Positions 44,716 through 57,967 of a stretch of 64,000 nt of DNA are shown here, in pieces. Positions within the stretch are counted from its first letter, which is position 1; each line of letters begins with the position of its first letter. Both the position numbers and the translations under genes were made by a program. The stretch comes from Hibiscus mutabilis (taxonomy: Eukaryota > Streptophyta > Magnoliopsida > Malvales > Malvaceae). A model generated the notes under the pieces. It ran no database searches. It was not told the origin of the DNA and saw only the letters and a program-made list of their open reading frames with translations. The stretch lies in NCBI GenBank assembly GCA_019671005.1, contig CM033726.1, positions 19,961,608 to 20,025,607 on the forward strand. Direction: 5' to 3'.

Positions 44716-45228
44716 CTAAATGTAACACCCTTAATGTATACTCGTAGTACGAATACACATTAAGGATGTCACAATATTATTTAACAGGGTTCTAGACTTG
44801 TAACTTTTTTTTAAAACATCTGACATAAAACTAGTTTATAAAATAACCATTTCTCAAATTTTGAAGTATTCGTAGCCTATTTGCATATTGCAAGTTTTGA
44901 CCCTGAATTGGTTTATAAAATATGTTAGTCAGTTATTAAAACAAGTATGTAACTCAGGGTGGAAACTAGGTACATTGCCTAGTCCCTTTCTTAAATTTAA
45001 AATCGTTACGTGATAAACGATAAATAATATTTTACCTGATTAAATATCATTACCAGTAATTCTTTAACCATATGGATAATTTATGTTTATCTGACTATTA
45101 ATCAAACTTATGAATAAATTGATACATGCCCACTAGAGAATATCATAAATTAGAATGTCTTACTGATGTTTGTCAGATTGCAGCTTGATCAACATGCTTG
45201 ACTCCTATTCTGGTAAGTTCCCAATAAC

Positions 45229-45270
45229 ATACGTGTGAAATAGCACACGCTAAGTATTCACTTAGTGAGG
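45229..45270 (-). other. Conserved LTR hairpin block (E 5' LTR)
   Basis: On minus: CCTCACTAAGTGAATACTTA, GCGTGTG, short spacer, CACACGTA. Confidence 0.7.
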
Positions 45271-45626
45271 TAACTATAAATTAAATTAAAGCATTTCAAT
45301 GTATAGAAATAACGTAAATAAACAAATTACTGTGTATATTATATAAAAATATAGAATCGTATAAAACCGACTTATCAAAGTTATTCCTCTATCATGTAAC
45401 AGTGCAATACAGTTCTTGCAAAATGGCAAGCGAGACCCAATTGCGGTTTATATCATATCATCCAACCTTTATTTTATTAATCAAATATATATTAAGCTTT
45501 TTAACTTAACTGCTTGCATAAATGCATTTCATTTATTATAGCCCGAAGCACAATATAATGTGATACTTTGGTACATGAGTCATCATAACCGACACAGTAG
45601 TGTCTACAACGTTGTAGCGTCTAACA

Positions 45627-45661
45627 ATGAGTACGTACTCGAGGATGCCCTTTGCTCCTCA
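45627..45661 (-). promoter_or_regulatory. Conserved LTR block with perfect 12-bp palindrome (E)
   Basis: On +: ATGAGTACGTACTCGAGG, then CCCTTTGCTCCTC. GAGTACGTACTC is its own reverse complement. Confidence 0.65.
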
Positions 45662-48348
45662 TACTCACACATTTTGTGCTATGCAACACTATAGTGTTTG
45701 AACCGACTCTGTAGAGTCTAAATCGACCCCGAAGAGTCTATCTCGACACCGAAGAGTCTATCTCGCACCGTAGTGCTATGACGCAGCTGCTAGGACACTA
45801 TGGATATCCAATTATACCAAAGACTTCACAATAGTACTTGGGCAAAATCAACATTATAATCAGCATTCAATGTTCAAAGCATCAATATAAATCATATAAG
45901 TCGATATTAGGCAGTTCATACTGAATATCTAAAATCCGATTTATCTTACATAAATCATTATTCCATATCAATGTATCATATATGCCATTTAATATTTCAT
46001 GCCATTTGCATAACTTTGATCAACATACATTTTCATCAATATCAAGGTTGACTTATCGCAAGTCTTCCTCATATCACATATATAAAGTAGGTAAAAATGC
46101 ACTCAACTTGGCCACTTAACACAATGCCTCACTAAGTCCTAGTTTGATCCTTTCTTTCATAGTACCTCGAACCTTCTTTGATTCGGACTTGACTTCATTA
46201 ATCACATGAATACAATAAAATATTTGTTAGATTCAAATCTAAAAATACCTTAAACATGTTGTCTAATATAATTATTTGAATATAAAATTTCCAAATATTT
46301 TTCCTTTCTTTCTTGTACTGTTCAAAAACTCATTATGGTCCTTAGTGACCAATTTGAACTTCCAATAATTCTTCCGAGCTTGCTAACTAACATTTAAATA
46401 AAAAATGTTTCAAATTCCATTTTCTGATAGCTTGCGCTACCTTCAAAGATGTACTTATACAGGGCAGAATACATGCTGGATATTAATTTCCTTTATACTG
46501 AAGAAACTAGACTCGATAACAGTTCTAATGGTATAAACCACATAAATTGATAAAATCTACAAAAATTATGAAAATTCCTTACATTCACGTCACAAAGTTG
46601 TCCAGACAGAAACTGCTCTGTAATTTTTCTGACCTTTATTTAATTAAAAATTCATATCGTTTAAGTCAGAACTCGAAATAAGTTTGCGTTTGTTGAAAAA
46701 AACTAGACTAAGAAATCTTTACAACGGTATAAAATTCATCATCTAGCCATTTTTGTAGAATTTATGCCGAATTTTTAAACTTACTGCCATAATTCAAATA
46801 TCAACAAAACTTTCCATAAATAACTTCTAATTTACACCAACTTCTCCTTATTTCTCTACTTGTCAATTTAGTCCCATCACTTTACTTCAAATGACTAGAA
46901 TAAAGCTTGTATTCATATGTTCTCTTTACATCCTTCATCGAAATAAGCTTAAACCTTTACTTCTCTAACTTCTTTTATTTTGTCGATGTGGTCACCAAAT
47001 TTCAAATATAAGGATTCAAGCTTCTTAACTTTGCAAATTAATCCTCAAATCAACATTACTACCTTAATTCCATCATTTTAACTAAAAATCAGATTTACTC
47101 CTTCGACATATCCTTTTTGCCGAATAGACCATTCAAGTTTGACAATTTGTCAAAATAGTCACAAATGTGATTAATGATCGGTTTAGCATTCTAACTTCAT
47201 TTTCAAGTCTCTAACATCATTAATAATATAAATACACATCAAATTCATGAAAATCAGATCTGGTCCCTTAATTTTTGAAGCTTGCTGAAATGGTCCCTAC
47301 GTATTTAACTTAGGGTTTTGCTTCCAAACAACAAATCAAGCTTAATAGATCATTAATCCAACATCGACTTGAATCCATAAACCCTAATCTTCTCTATACA
47401 ATCCTAAATATGTAGGTCTTAAATCCCAACTCAATAACATGATTCTAACATCATCAAGCATGATTCTAACTTAAAATCAACCATGGATTCATAAAATCAT
47501 AAAATCCCCAATTTGTTCATAAACCCTAATTTATTCCTCATATCAAATCTCATCAACCAAGCAAGTATTATATGAATTATTTACATCAAAAGATAGATCT
47601 CGAAGAGTAGAACAACTTTGTAGCTCGGAAGATTACCTGAAGACCGAGATTCGGGGCTTAAATCGAGCTTGTAAAATTTTTCTCTTCTTTTTCTCTTCAC
47701 CAACGTTTTGGAGAGTATTTTTGCTGATAATTCCTTCATATTTCATATATTTAAGACACTTGTATCATTAAAAATGAATTTTTAATTCAATAAATTCCAC
47801 TTTCCAAAAATACCCTCTAACTAGATTTATATTTCTAATTTGCCATTTTGTAACATTGCAACTAGACTTAGTTGGATTCTAATCAGCCACTATTCATCCA
47901 TAAAAGAAATCTCAAAATTCCCTCCATGTCCCTTTTGGGAAAAATTTCCAAAATGCCCTTTACTGATCAACTTACTCACATAATTGATGTTCCATGTCAT
48001 TTCGATCGATTTAAATTTTTCACGATCTTTTTAACATCCAAATATCCATAAAATGATATTTTATGACTCTTCTAAGGTCCATAGAACTATCTCTGAAATT
48101 TTAGCTTGATCCGATTATCCGAATATTTTTCTGAACTTTATCGTTTTATAGCCATTAATACAAACCCCGTACAAAAATCCGGGTAACACAAAAGCATCAT
48201 TCTTGGGGTAAACTATTCATTTACGGGGTTAAAATACATAAATTTTGAAAATTATACTTTAATCCCTAAACTTTCCAAACTTTATACTTTAGCCACAAAA
48301 CTTTCAAAATTTACATTTTAGTCACTAGCCAAAAATTGGGATATTACA

Positions 48349-48991
48349 TGTCCTGGACGTATAGGGGTGCTTCTAATATCATATTCAGATAAAAATATAT
48401 TTCCTTATAAAAGGAATATCTCCATTTGGAATTTAAATCTAGTTAATAATTAATGGTTATATTAAATTCAAAATATTATTCGAAATGCCAATATGCCATA
48501 TAAAATTAAAGGTAAGGATAATGGGCGTTTGTGGGGGTGGTAATCCTTCCCCACACGTAACCGACTCCCAAACCTTAATTTTAAAAAGAATGAATCTCTT
48601 GTTGTTTTTATGGTGTCCGGTCTACCTCGAAGTGATCGGTGACGGCTCCAATCTTTTCAAAATCGAATTTAAACAAAAACCCTAATTTCAAAGATTAATC
48701 GTCAAGCTATTTTTACCCCGGTTTAAAAATAGTCATGACACCTACCATTTTAAGCCATATTAACACCAATCTTAGGATTTACCATTATAGAGGTCTCAAG
48801 CATTCAAGCAACCAAAATATCAACCAAGCAACAAAGCAATCAAATTAATGATTTCCAGGAACACAAGGGAGTTAGTAGTGTACTAACCTTGATTCCTTGC
48901 TGAAGAATAAGCTCCTAGACAAACTCTTCAAGCCTTCTCTTTCCCAAGCTTCTTGGAAGAATTTCCCACTTCTTTCACTACACAAGAAAGT
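48349..48991 (-). mobile_element. LTR segment, first of two copies
   Basis: Closely matches 54410-55057 in the same orientation (more than 90% by eye). On + it starts near GGACGTATAGGGGTGC, contains TCGGTGACGGCTCC and a donor-like site on minus (48888/48887). Element E appears inserted at its left end; LTR fragment F breaks it on the right at 48992. The open frame at 48485-48685 has a twin at 54556-54759 but differs by frame-disrupting changes outside it; I do not regard it as a gene. Confidence 0.75.
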
Positions 48992-50100
48992 TGTAATACC
49001 CCAAAGTATGGCCTAGTAGAATGTTATCATTGAATACATTCCAAATACCGTGATCTATTTTGTAATTTTAGATTAAGTAAAGGTTAGAACCAAATTGAAG
49101 AGATTAAAGAAGTGGATAGCTTAATTTTAATGGATAAAACCGATAACTTGTTTATGTTAGGGGATTGCATGCAAAAATTAGGAAAAGGTGGGGACTTGTA
49201 CAAGTGTCACTTGTTAGGGAGAGCACTTGTTTGGAAAGGGGGGTCTCGGCTCCTTGGGAATTAATCACCCAAAAATAGATTTGTTCATCTCCTTCCTCTA
49301 CATTTTACCGAAACCATAGGGTGAGAGAGAGAATTGAGAGAAGTTGAAGAGTAGCATTACTTGGTTCATTTTGTTCTTGATCCAGTAAGCTTGGAAGAAG
49401 GGTAATCACACTTTCCTTTTCTTTTTATTTTTAAACTTTAAAATGAATATTTAGATAATGATTTTCATAAATCAAGTTGATGATATAAAGATTAGATAAC
49501 TCAGATTTACGTTAGAATTGTAAAAATGGACTGTTTTATAAGTTTAAGGACTGTTTTAGAGTATCTAATCATAATTGCCAATGTAGCTACTGTTTTTCAT
49601 TGATGAATTGGTTAATGGACAGTTTTTGTTGTGCATATATGTGATCATATGTATGTTAAGGGACTGATTTGAATAAATTAAAAATAGGGGATTGTTTTGT
49701 ATATATATTTAAGGACTGTTTTTGCAATATGTGGGCTGTTTTATGTACAAATGTGTATAAGAAAATCATTGCCATATTTTGTGTATACATGAATAGATAT
49801 AGTGCATTTTTTGGGCATGTAAATGTGTGTATATGGGCATTGGACTGTCTTGAATATTTATACATGTGTATGTTTGAGTATTGGAACTATTTTACATCTA
49901 TATAAATGCTAATAGGATATTTCTATGAATTTGTATGTGTTCATGAGTACTATAGTAGCTTTACATGCGATTGATTGCTAGGAAATTATTCCAATGCATA
50001 GTTACACTGATTGTCACATTAGATCAAGAAGATATTGAAGGTGTAAGGACTCTAGTAGATCAAACAATAAGCAAGAAAAAAGGGATCGTGATTCAAATAT
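48992..50100 (+). mobile_element. A-type LTR fragment (F)
   Basis: Starts TGTAATACCCCAAAG like A2, followed by similar text (GGGATTGCATGCAA, 'gagagagaattgagag', donor-like GAAGG/GTAATC at 49401) and several GGACTGTTTT motifs (49550-49740) as in the 71-bp units of A2. Only the first 1.1 kb remains; it then joins minus-strand pol of element G. Open frames at 49656-49905 on both strands lie in this LTR. Confidence 0.7.
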
Positions 50101-50104
50101 CGAT

Positions 50105-50616
50105 TCAGTATCGGGTAGAACAACTATTCTGAACTGCACTTCTCAATCTGGAGGCAACCCTGGCAATTTGTCTGGAAATACATTAGGAAAATTCAGAACT
50201 GTCAGAATATTATTAATGACTATCTTTGATGATTGAGTATCCACAACATGAGCTAGATAAGCCTGACATCCCTGATAAAACAATCTCTTTAGTTTCATTG
50301 CCGAGATCACATTACTCAAACAATATGACCCTTCGCCAATCACTATTTATGCACCTTCCTTACTTCTCAACACTAGTCGTTTCAAACGACAATCCACTAT
50401 AGCATGATAAGCATGCAACCAATCCATGCCCAAAATGATCTCAAACTCATGAAAAGGCAATTCCATCAGATCAGCTAGGAATTCAATCCCCTGAATCACT
50501 ATCTGGAATTGCTTGCAAATTTTATTCACTCGGGCACTATGACCAATAGGATTGGTTGCTATAACATCACTAGATGTAGGTTCTAAGGTAATCCATTTAT
50601 ATGGGTCATATGACAT
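50105..50616 (-). pseudogene. Protease C-terminal half and linker, element G
   Basis: Minus strand from 50616: IGHSARVNKICKQFQIVIQG, FLADLMELPFHEFEIILG, MDWLHAYHAIVDC, KRLVLRSKEGA, stop, then GEGSYCLSNVISAM, YQGCQAYLAHV, VLNFPNVFPDKLPGLPPD. This is the back half of the aspartic protease (IILGMDWL) and the linker to RT. The DTG/DSG active site is upstream and has been lost or decayed. RT should follow, but the text is cut at about 50105 by LTR fragment F. One stop; otherwise well kept. Confidence 0.85.
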
Positions 50617-50799
50617 GAACCTTCACCCTTAGACATCTATACTCACAATGACATTTCATATTAGTAAACAGACGCATCAAACGTACAAATGTTATCATTA
50701 GTAATATATGACATCCTAGTGGCATCTATACACTTACTGACACATAACAGTCTCAGTTTAGCTCCAAAATTGGCTAAACCTATAGCTCTTATACCAATA
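50617..50799 (-). other. Short leader and primer site of element G
   Basis: Only about 180 bp between protease and LTR, so gag is deleted. Primer binding site on minus at 50785-50796: TGGTATAAGAGC, one base off TGGTATCAGAGC. Confidence 0.75.
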
Positions 50800-53700
50800 A
50801 GTAACACTCCATTCCCGTGTTCGTTACCAAACACGAGTCGATGATGTTACAAAACAAAGTTAAAACAATTTCTATTATCGAAACTTAAACTGGCAGCCTG
50901 CACTGTTCTTGAACAATTTTTTTATAAATTTTTATAGACTTCAAAAATTCATTCCATAACTTTTTTAATCAAACTAGACTCACTAATCTTTTTAACCATA
51001 TAAATTAATAACTCAAATTCATTATACAAAAATTCAGAAAAAAAATTACAAACTCACGGCACAGTGCAGAATTTTAAGAAATCTTCTGCCCTGTTTTTCT
51101 GACCTTCTATCTATTAAAATTTCATATCTTTTAGTACAGACCTCAAAATCAGTTACCGTTTGTTTTAGAAGGATCTATACTCAATTTATAGGTCATTCAT
51201 ATAAGATTCACCTTCTAATTCGATTTATGGAATTTATGGCAATTTTTCAAACTTACTATCTAATGCAGATTTTCAGGACTATTTTTATCTATTCCAATTA
51301 TAAGGCCCCAATTATAAGCCCACTAACTACTCATAAATCATTCCAATTCACATAGTAAATATACTAAACCATACTTCAGTTATAGATATTATAAACCATA
51401 GGAAAATTTAAGAGTAATTTATATAAAATGGGCATGTTTATCATTATACATGCAACTAAACAAAAACGACATCTAGGATGTCAAAATATTACTATGATAA
51501 CCTGTAACGTGTTCTCGTCCACGAGGTGGTGCAAACCGCCACTGCTTACGAACTGAACCGTATAATCCTACGTGTGCACAGGCAAAACAAACGCTAAGTA
51601 CGAACTTAGTGAGGCATTATAAGGTAATCATAAAATTAAATAATAATCAACCTTTAAGTATAACATAGTAAAAACCATTCCCATTTAAAACTATATCAAT
51701 TCAATATTGCTTTAAAGCAAAGATTAAATATTTAAAAAAATCATCCTGTAAAGTTTTTTTATACCAATAGCCCAAGAAGTACGTATAGAGAAAAACTAAG
51801 TATGTGAGTCGTGTAGTCCCAGACTACTAGGCCATAAAGACAAAAAATCGATAGACCATATAGGCCGAAAATCAATAGACACAAAAAGAGTCAAATGTAC
51901 TCCCAGAGTACTAAGCACCAATGTGTTGTGTAGTCCCAAACTACTAGTCCATAAAGACCGGTGAACTCCCAGAGTTCTAGACACATAAAAGTGTCGGCGT
52001 AGCTTCTAGACTCTATGGCATGCCACTATACTATAACTCTCAATGGTAATCTTTGCAATATATCATTATGTAGATGGTAAATAACTCATCATTGATAAAT
52101 CAAAATAACGGAGAGTTCGTACTCCATTATACCATAAATCATTATATAACATATCATTGATATATGATAATAAGATTATCATAAACAAAACATAATAAGG
52201 CATTTCATACCCTATCATGTGCATAACAATTTTTTTGCCTGTGAAAATATTATATTTCACATAAAAATCAATATTACCAATTCGGTAAAATCGTATAGGT
52301 CGACTTGTCGCAAGCCTTCCTAAATACATTTTAAAAACATATAAATGCACTCGCCTTGATACTTCCTAGAACAATCCAATTTGTAGATTCAATGTAACTT
52401 CATTTCTATTTCTCTTCTTTGTTTTCCAAACTTCCTTCAACTTATACTTGCTTGTTTTCTACATATATTCACCAATTACATAATAAATACAAATTAAATG
52501 TACAAGTTAAAACACAACTATGGTTTGCACAATACATGAAGAAAATTCTAAATTAATTAGTTCAAGGTTCAATTGAAATAATAAAGCTTCCAACACTTCA
52601 ATTTAACTTTAAATCTCATGATCCCATCAAAATCTCCAATTCCCACATCCAAAGAACTCAATAACTAGATTATAAATTTTTATATATAAATTCCAATTTC
52701 AACAATTTCACCATCAAATGAAAGCTTAAATGATACAGAACAACCTAACCAGTTCAAATTAATTTTTCTAATTTTTTTCTCCCTAATTTCCATTTATGCC
52801 GAATTGGTCCCTCAATGTTCACACTTGAATTTTTGTTTCAATTAACCCATTAAAGCTTGTAGATCAATTATTCCTTGATAACCAATACCAAATTCAACCT
52901 CAATCTTCAAACCCCAATTAAACACGAAAGTTTAATCTTGGAATTCTATTGAAATTACAAAGAATTCAACTTTAATCTAACATAGAAAAGCTTAACTATC
53001 AACCAATCATTCAATTACTAAGCTTAAATCAATCAAATCCTTAAACCCTAAATTATTCCTCTTAAAAATTCAAAAGTATCCTTCAACTATTCCATGCAAA
53101 TTTTTATATCAAATGATAGAGAATTTAGAGGATAACAATGTTGCATTTCATGAACTAACCTTGAATCCAATTCTAAATGCTTGAAATTGAACTTGATAAT
53201 TTTTTCTCCCCCAAAACCTCACAATAGCAACACCCAGGGAAACCATATTATTTTTCTTTATTTTGGCTTAAAGTAATGCCAAATGTCCATTTTAATCACC
53301 TTTAAACTAAAATACCTCTTAAATAGAAAATTGACCATTTTACCCTTATAATCCAAGGCTCCAAATCATGCCACATGTCATCATTCTTCATCCAATGGCC
53401 TAAATTTAATCTTGATTTAGTAGTTTACAAATTTGCCCCTTGAAATAGCCAATTTTTTATTTTGCCCTTGATTTCCCCTTATTTTACAATCTAGCCCTGT
53501 TTAATCCAATGGCTAAGATTTAACATGGAAATTTAACTTAAGTCCAATGGTCCATATTAAATCCTAACATCATGGAACATATAAAATGACATCCTTGTCC
53601 TTAGATCCAATGGTTAAAAATATTTCTTGAATTTTTATTCTATCTGATTTACCGAAAATTCCTAAAACTTTAATAACAAATTTCCTTTCAACCCAAATCC

Positions 53701-53926
53701 CAGATAGACTAAGTGATTTCATTTACAATCCACCTCTCATAGGTAAACTATCTATTTACGAAATAAAAATTATTTTTGGGAAAATTACCATATTTATCCC
53801 TAAACTTTTCTCAACTTTACACTTTAGCTACCAAACTTTAAAAATTCATGTTTTAGTCAATAAACTAAAACCACCAACTTTTAATTATTTATGTTTTGGT
53901 CACTAACCAAATATTGGGGTATTACA
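50800..53926 (-). mobile_element. 5' LTR of element G (3.1 kb, D-like)
   Basis: On + starts (A)GTAACACTCCATTCCCG, with TG mutated, and ends TATTGGGGTATTACA. Its start is clearly related to D's LTR (CCTCATTCTCGTATTC). Hairpin block at 51567-51614, donor-like TTCAAG/GTTAGT on minus (53160/53159). Between 51800 and 52020 there are short repeated units of the type CCCAGACTACTAG / CCCAGAGTACTA, at the place where B/E LTRs carry CACCGTAGTG units. Confidence 0.82.
51567..51614 (-). other. Conserved LTR hairpin block (G 5' LTR)
   Basis: On minus: CCTCACTAAGTTCG, ACTTAGCGTTTG, spacer, CACACGTAGG. Confidence 0.7.
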
Positions 53927-54409
53927 CTTAGTCTTTTAAGTTCTTTATTAGTTTCAATAATTAATTAAGAAAGATATTTGTAACAAGTTAACGAATAATA
54001 AGTGGAAAACTTTGAAGTTCCAAATTTGGGTGATGCCCCATTGCAATGAAGTGTTGTCCAACATGGGCTTTTAAGTAGAATACTTAGTATTCATTAGAAT
54101 CCTAGAAAATGAATAAATAACCTAATTCATTAATTAATTAGAGAATTAACTATGACTAGAACTTTAATAATTAGATTAATTAATTGGATTAGGAATATTA
54201 TCTATAATTTTGGGGCTTAAATATGGATGGTGCACAAGCAATTGGGTGTTATCTCATGTAAGCCTTTAAATTAAATAATATTTATAGAATCAAATAACAC
54301 ACAATTAATTAGAACATTTTTAAGTTAGAACATAAAATAAACAAGACAATAATTGATCATGCATTAAAAACCTTTTATGTTGGAAATATATTTTTAGAAT
54401 ATAGGTAGG
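53927..54409 (-). other. AT-rich stretch, no gene
   Basis: No open frame, no repeat unit. Many AATTAATTA runs. It adjoins the second LTR segment copy and may be part of the same LTR. Confidence 0.4.
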
Positions 54410-55057
54410 GGTGCCCTGAACGTATAGGGGTGCTTCTAATCTCATATTCGGATAAAAATATATTTCCTTATAAAAGGAATATCTCCATTTGGAATTTAAA
54501 TCCAATTAATAATTAATGGTTAAATTAAATTCAAAATATTATTTGAAATGCCAATATGCCACGTAAAATTAAAGGTACTAGTACGGGCGTTTGTGGGGGT
54601 GCTAATCCTTCCCCACGCATAACCGAATCCCGAACCCTAATTTTAAAAAGAATGAATCTTTGGTTGTTTTTATGGTTTCCGGTCTACCTCGAAGTGATCG
54701 GTGGCGACTCCAGTCTTTTCAAAATCGAATTTAAACAAAACCATAATTTCAAAGATTAATCGTCAAGTTATTTTTACCATGGTTGAAAAATGGTCACGAA
54801 ACCAACCATTTTAAGCCATATTAACACCAATCTTAGGATTTACCATTATAGAGGTCTCAAGCATTCAAGCAACCAAAATATCAACCATGCAACAAAGCAA
54901 TCAAATTAATGATTTCGAGGAACACAAGGGAGTTAGTAGTGTACTTACCTTGATTCCTTGATAAAGAAGAAGCTCCTAGCCAAGCTCCTCAAGCCTTCTC
55001 CTTCCCAAGCTCCTTGGAAGAATTTCTCACTTCTTTCACTATACAAGAAAGTTGTAA
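54410..55057 (-). mobile_element. LTR segment, second copy
   Basis: Twin of 48349-48991. Here GGTGGCGACTCC (54699-54710, +) is intact; this wording is usual at the LTR-primer-site border of Tat/Ogre elements, so the segment may include an old Tat LTR end. The sequence continues into the LTR of element H without a break. Confidence 0.7.
54944..54954 (-). other. 5' splice donor candidate (H LTR)
   Basis: Minus strand ATCAAG/GTAAGTAC, full donor consensus. Confidence 0.5.
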
Positions 55058-55601
55058 AACGAGTTACAACTTGTAGGAAGTGAAAGGGTAACAACACAAA
55101 CAACCTAGGCTAGGAAAACGGCACTAAATCCTCTTTTAACCCCCTCTCACAAAACCCATGTCTTTCCTTCCACCACCAAACTTAAAGATCCTTACCACAA
55201 AATGTAGATCCTTGCAAGCTGATAACACCTTCCTTAACTGAAATTTTGAGATTTTGCTTCAATCTTTCTAAGATTAAGCCTCTGACATGGTTGCAAGATG
55301 AAAAGAAGAAGAAGAAATAGAGAGAACAATAAGGAACATGGTGATCTCACCCCTTCTCTTTTCTGCAAAGAATTAATAAGGAGAAATTAGCTTTCCCTCT
55401 TCAAAATGAGGGAATTTACCCTTTTGTCCATACCCTATCTTCCTATTCACCAACCCAACCAAAACAACAAGCCCAAAAAATAATATAGGGGGCCCATTAA
55501 GGCTTCTTTGAGCCCTCCTATGGCCCAAACTCCCAAACCAACCATGAAGCCCACTCTTCAGGTTAAACCGACCCTCGAATTCTGAAATCTGGGTTGTTAC
55601 A
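55058..55601 (-). mobile_element. 3' LTR of element H (5' part on minus)
   Basis: On + ends GGGTTGTTACA just before an inverted polypurine tract (55602-55617). On minus it starts TGTAACAACCC. The left end of this LTR is not fixed; it includes at least 54410-55601. No gene. Related LTR type not seen elsewhere except in the copy at 48349. Confidence 0.7.
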
Positions 55602-55617
55602 ACTCTTCCCTCCTTTA
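55602..55617 (-). other. Polypurine tract of element H
   Basis: Minus strand TTAAAGGAGGGAAGAG before the LTR; less G-rich than in the other elements. Confidence 0.65.
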
Positions 55618-56717
55618 AGAGAATTTTGTCCTCAAAATTTACCTTTTGGAAACAAATGCAGATAAAGCAACTTCATGTCCTTCTTGACTTCCCACATAGC
55701 CTCCTCGACTCTGTGGTTCCTCCACAACATCTTTACTAGGGGTATACACTTATTGAGCAACTTCTGGAATCCTTTGTCCAAAACGCTTTTCGTTTTTTCC
55801 TCGTAGGTCAAGTCGGTGTTGATATTGATCTTCTCAAGTGGGATAACATACGAAGGATTAAAACAGTAGCGTCTCAATATAGGCACATGGAACACATTGT
55901 AGATGTGTGCCATCTTCGGAGGCAAGACTAACCGGTAAGCCACGGATCCAACCCTCTTAAGAATCTCATATGGAACGATAAACCTCAGACTTAACTTACC
56001 CTTCTGCCCAAAGCAGATTACTCTTTTCCAAAGTGTCACCTTGAGGAACACCTTGTCACCAACATCATACTTCAATATGCTTACGTTTTTGGTCCGCATA
56101 AGCTTTCTGACAATCAAAGGCTGCTTTCAATCTTTCCTTGATTATCTGAACCTTCTCTTCAGTTTGTCTAATTAAATCTGACCCCATGATCCTTGTTTCA
56201 TTAAGCTCGGTCCAACACAAGGGCATTCTACAATTACGTCCATAAAAGGACTAAAAAGGAGCCCATCTTGATGCTCGATTATAAGCTGTTGTTGTAGGCA
56301 AACTCAACGAGCAGTAGCTACTCTTCCCAACTCTTCTCGAAGTCAATGATGGAACAACGAAGCATATCCTCTAAAATCTGTATAACACGCTCGGATTGAC
56401 CATCCGTATGAGGATGAAAAGCTGTACTGAAATGCAACTTGGTATCCAACGCCTCGTGTATCTTCTTTCATAACCTTGTCGTGAACCGCGGATCTCTATC
56501 TGATATAATCAATGATGGCACTTCATGCAACCTTATAATCTCTTGGATGTACAACCGTGCCAAACTCTCAAGCGTAAAATCCATACACAGGTAAGAAATG
56601 AGCAGACTTGGTCAAACGATCTATTATCACCCATATAGCATCATGCTTCCTTTGGGTCAATGGCTAACACGTCACAAAATCCATTATCACTCGATCCCAC
56701 TTGCATTGTAGAATATG
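55618..56717 (-). pseudogene. Integrase core and C-terminal part, element H
   Basis: Minus strand. A 161-residue open frame (56117-55632) reads YDVGDKVFLKVTLWKRV, LSLRFIVPYEILKRVGSVAY, NVFHVPILRRY, LTYEEKTKSVLD, LVKMLWRNHRVEEAMWEV: GPY/F module (GPYE changed to VPYE) and chromodomain-like tail. Upstream (56118-56717), in several frames, are FHPHTDGQSERVIQILEDML with the catalytic Glu, CSIIDFEKSWEE, AYNRASRWAPF, MPLCWTELNETRIMG and KAAFDCQKAYADQKRK. At least three frameshifts and several stops. The N-terminal part lies beyond the B2 insertion (60189 on). Confidence 0.87.
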
Positions 56718-56722
56718 GATAG
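56718..56722 (+). other. Target duplication of solo LTR B2, left copy (GATAG)
   Basis: GATAG before TGTAATACCCC; right copy TATAG (60184-60188), one mismatch. Confidence 0.8.
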
Positions 56723-57967
56723 TGTAATACCCCAAAATTTGCTAAGTTGTTTAAGAGTCATTTAGTACTAAGATAAGGGCTTAAAAGCTAACTTAGTGAC
56801 TAAAATGACAAAATGAAAAAGTTATGATTTCTTTAATTATGGATTCTAGGAAAGGAATTTCTGAGAATTAAGAGTATCATGTGATAGAGAGTAAGCAAAA
56901 TAGGGTACTTGCGAAGTTTGGTTGAAATCCGATGGGAATTGGAATCAGAATTAAAAGATAAAGTTAAGTGGCAGTAAAACGAAAGTTGGTGTCTAGAGTC
57001 TAAAGATGGGAAAAGTATAGGCACTTGAAGGATAATTTTTACCATTAAATATTTTTTTATTTCACAGATAAGTAGTACAGGTTATAGGAAGTTGATCTGT
57101 ATAATTAGATTTCCGGTATGGGATTTATGTAGAAATCTATTTTCGATCGAACAATTGGGGGATAAGCAGATATTTGATTCGAATAAAAATACATGGAGAA
57201 ATTATCAGTAATTATTATATCCTGTATATGGATAAATCAGGACATGGAAAAAATCCGATATAGGTTTCGGGAATAAAAATGCAGTATAAGATATCAAATT
57301 TCGATCGAACTGCAAAGTTAAGCGTGCTCAGGGCATAGGATGGATGACCTCCTGGGAAGGTCCCATGTCAGTACTTGAGACTGATAAAAAAGGAATCAGT
57401 TCAAGTTAATATTATTCGTATGGATAACTGATAAAGGATTATTAAGAGAATTTTATCCGATAAAGATTTCGGGTAAATTATCAGTATATTAGACCTAGTC
57501 AAAATTTCAAGATTTTGATTTTTACTAAATTATGTAATATTTTGTATATCAATAATATTTATTTATGGAAATTAGAAATATGAGGATTTTATATTTAATC
57601 TGATAGTTCGAAAATTGTAGTAAGTGATTATCGGGTAATCGGATCGAATTGGAATTTTAAAAATAGTTCCATAAGCCATGAAAAATTCAAAAAATATTAT
57701 TTTTATAAATATTTTAATATTTCTAGTTGGATTCTAACTAGATTTAGTTCTACTTTTACAAAATGGCAAATTAGAAAATAAGACTTATTTGGAGGGTTAT
57801 TTGGAATCAATTAATTAAATGAATTTAATTAAATACACATGGAATTAATAAGATAAAAGATGAACAAAATGTGTTCATCTTCTGCTCCTCCATTTCGAAA
57901 ACTCCAAGAGAGAAAGGAAAAAATACACAAAATTTTTCCTAGGCATTTTGAAGGCTTCCAAACAAGA

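Larger units (their letters stand above)
44721..48348 (-). mobile_element. 5' LTR of element E (3.6 kb)
   Basis: On + TGTAACACCCTTAATG to GGGATATTACA. Inner blocks match LTR B (for example the pair 'aagggacatgga..gaattttga' and 'gatgaatagtgg' at 47895-47945 and 16370-16420), while the first 250 bases on minus differ from B, so E is a subfamily. Right flank TGTCC (48349-48353) should be a target duplication. Holds the perfect GAGTACGTACTC palindrome (45627-45661), the hairpin block (45229-45270), GACAC..GTGTC-type short inverted units (45590-45780) and a donor TTCAG-like site CTTCAG/GTAATC (minus, 47637/47636). Confidence 0.9.

Noticed and set aside
48485..48685. Open frame with a twin at 54556-54759
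   Set aside because: Part of the duplicated LTR segment; differences between the two are not concentrated at third positions by eye.
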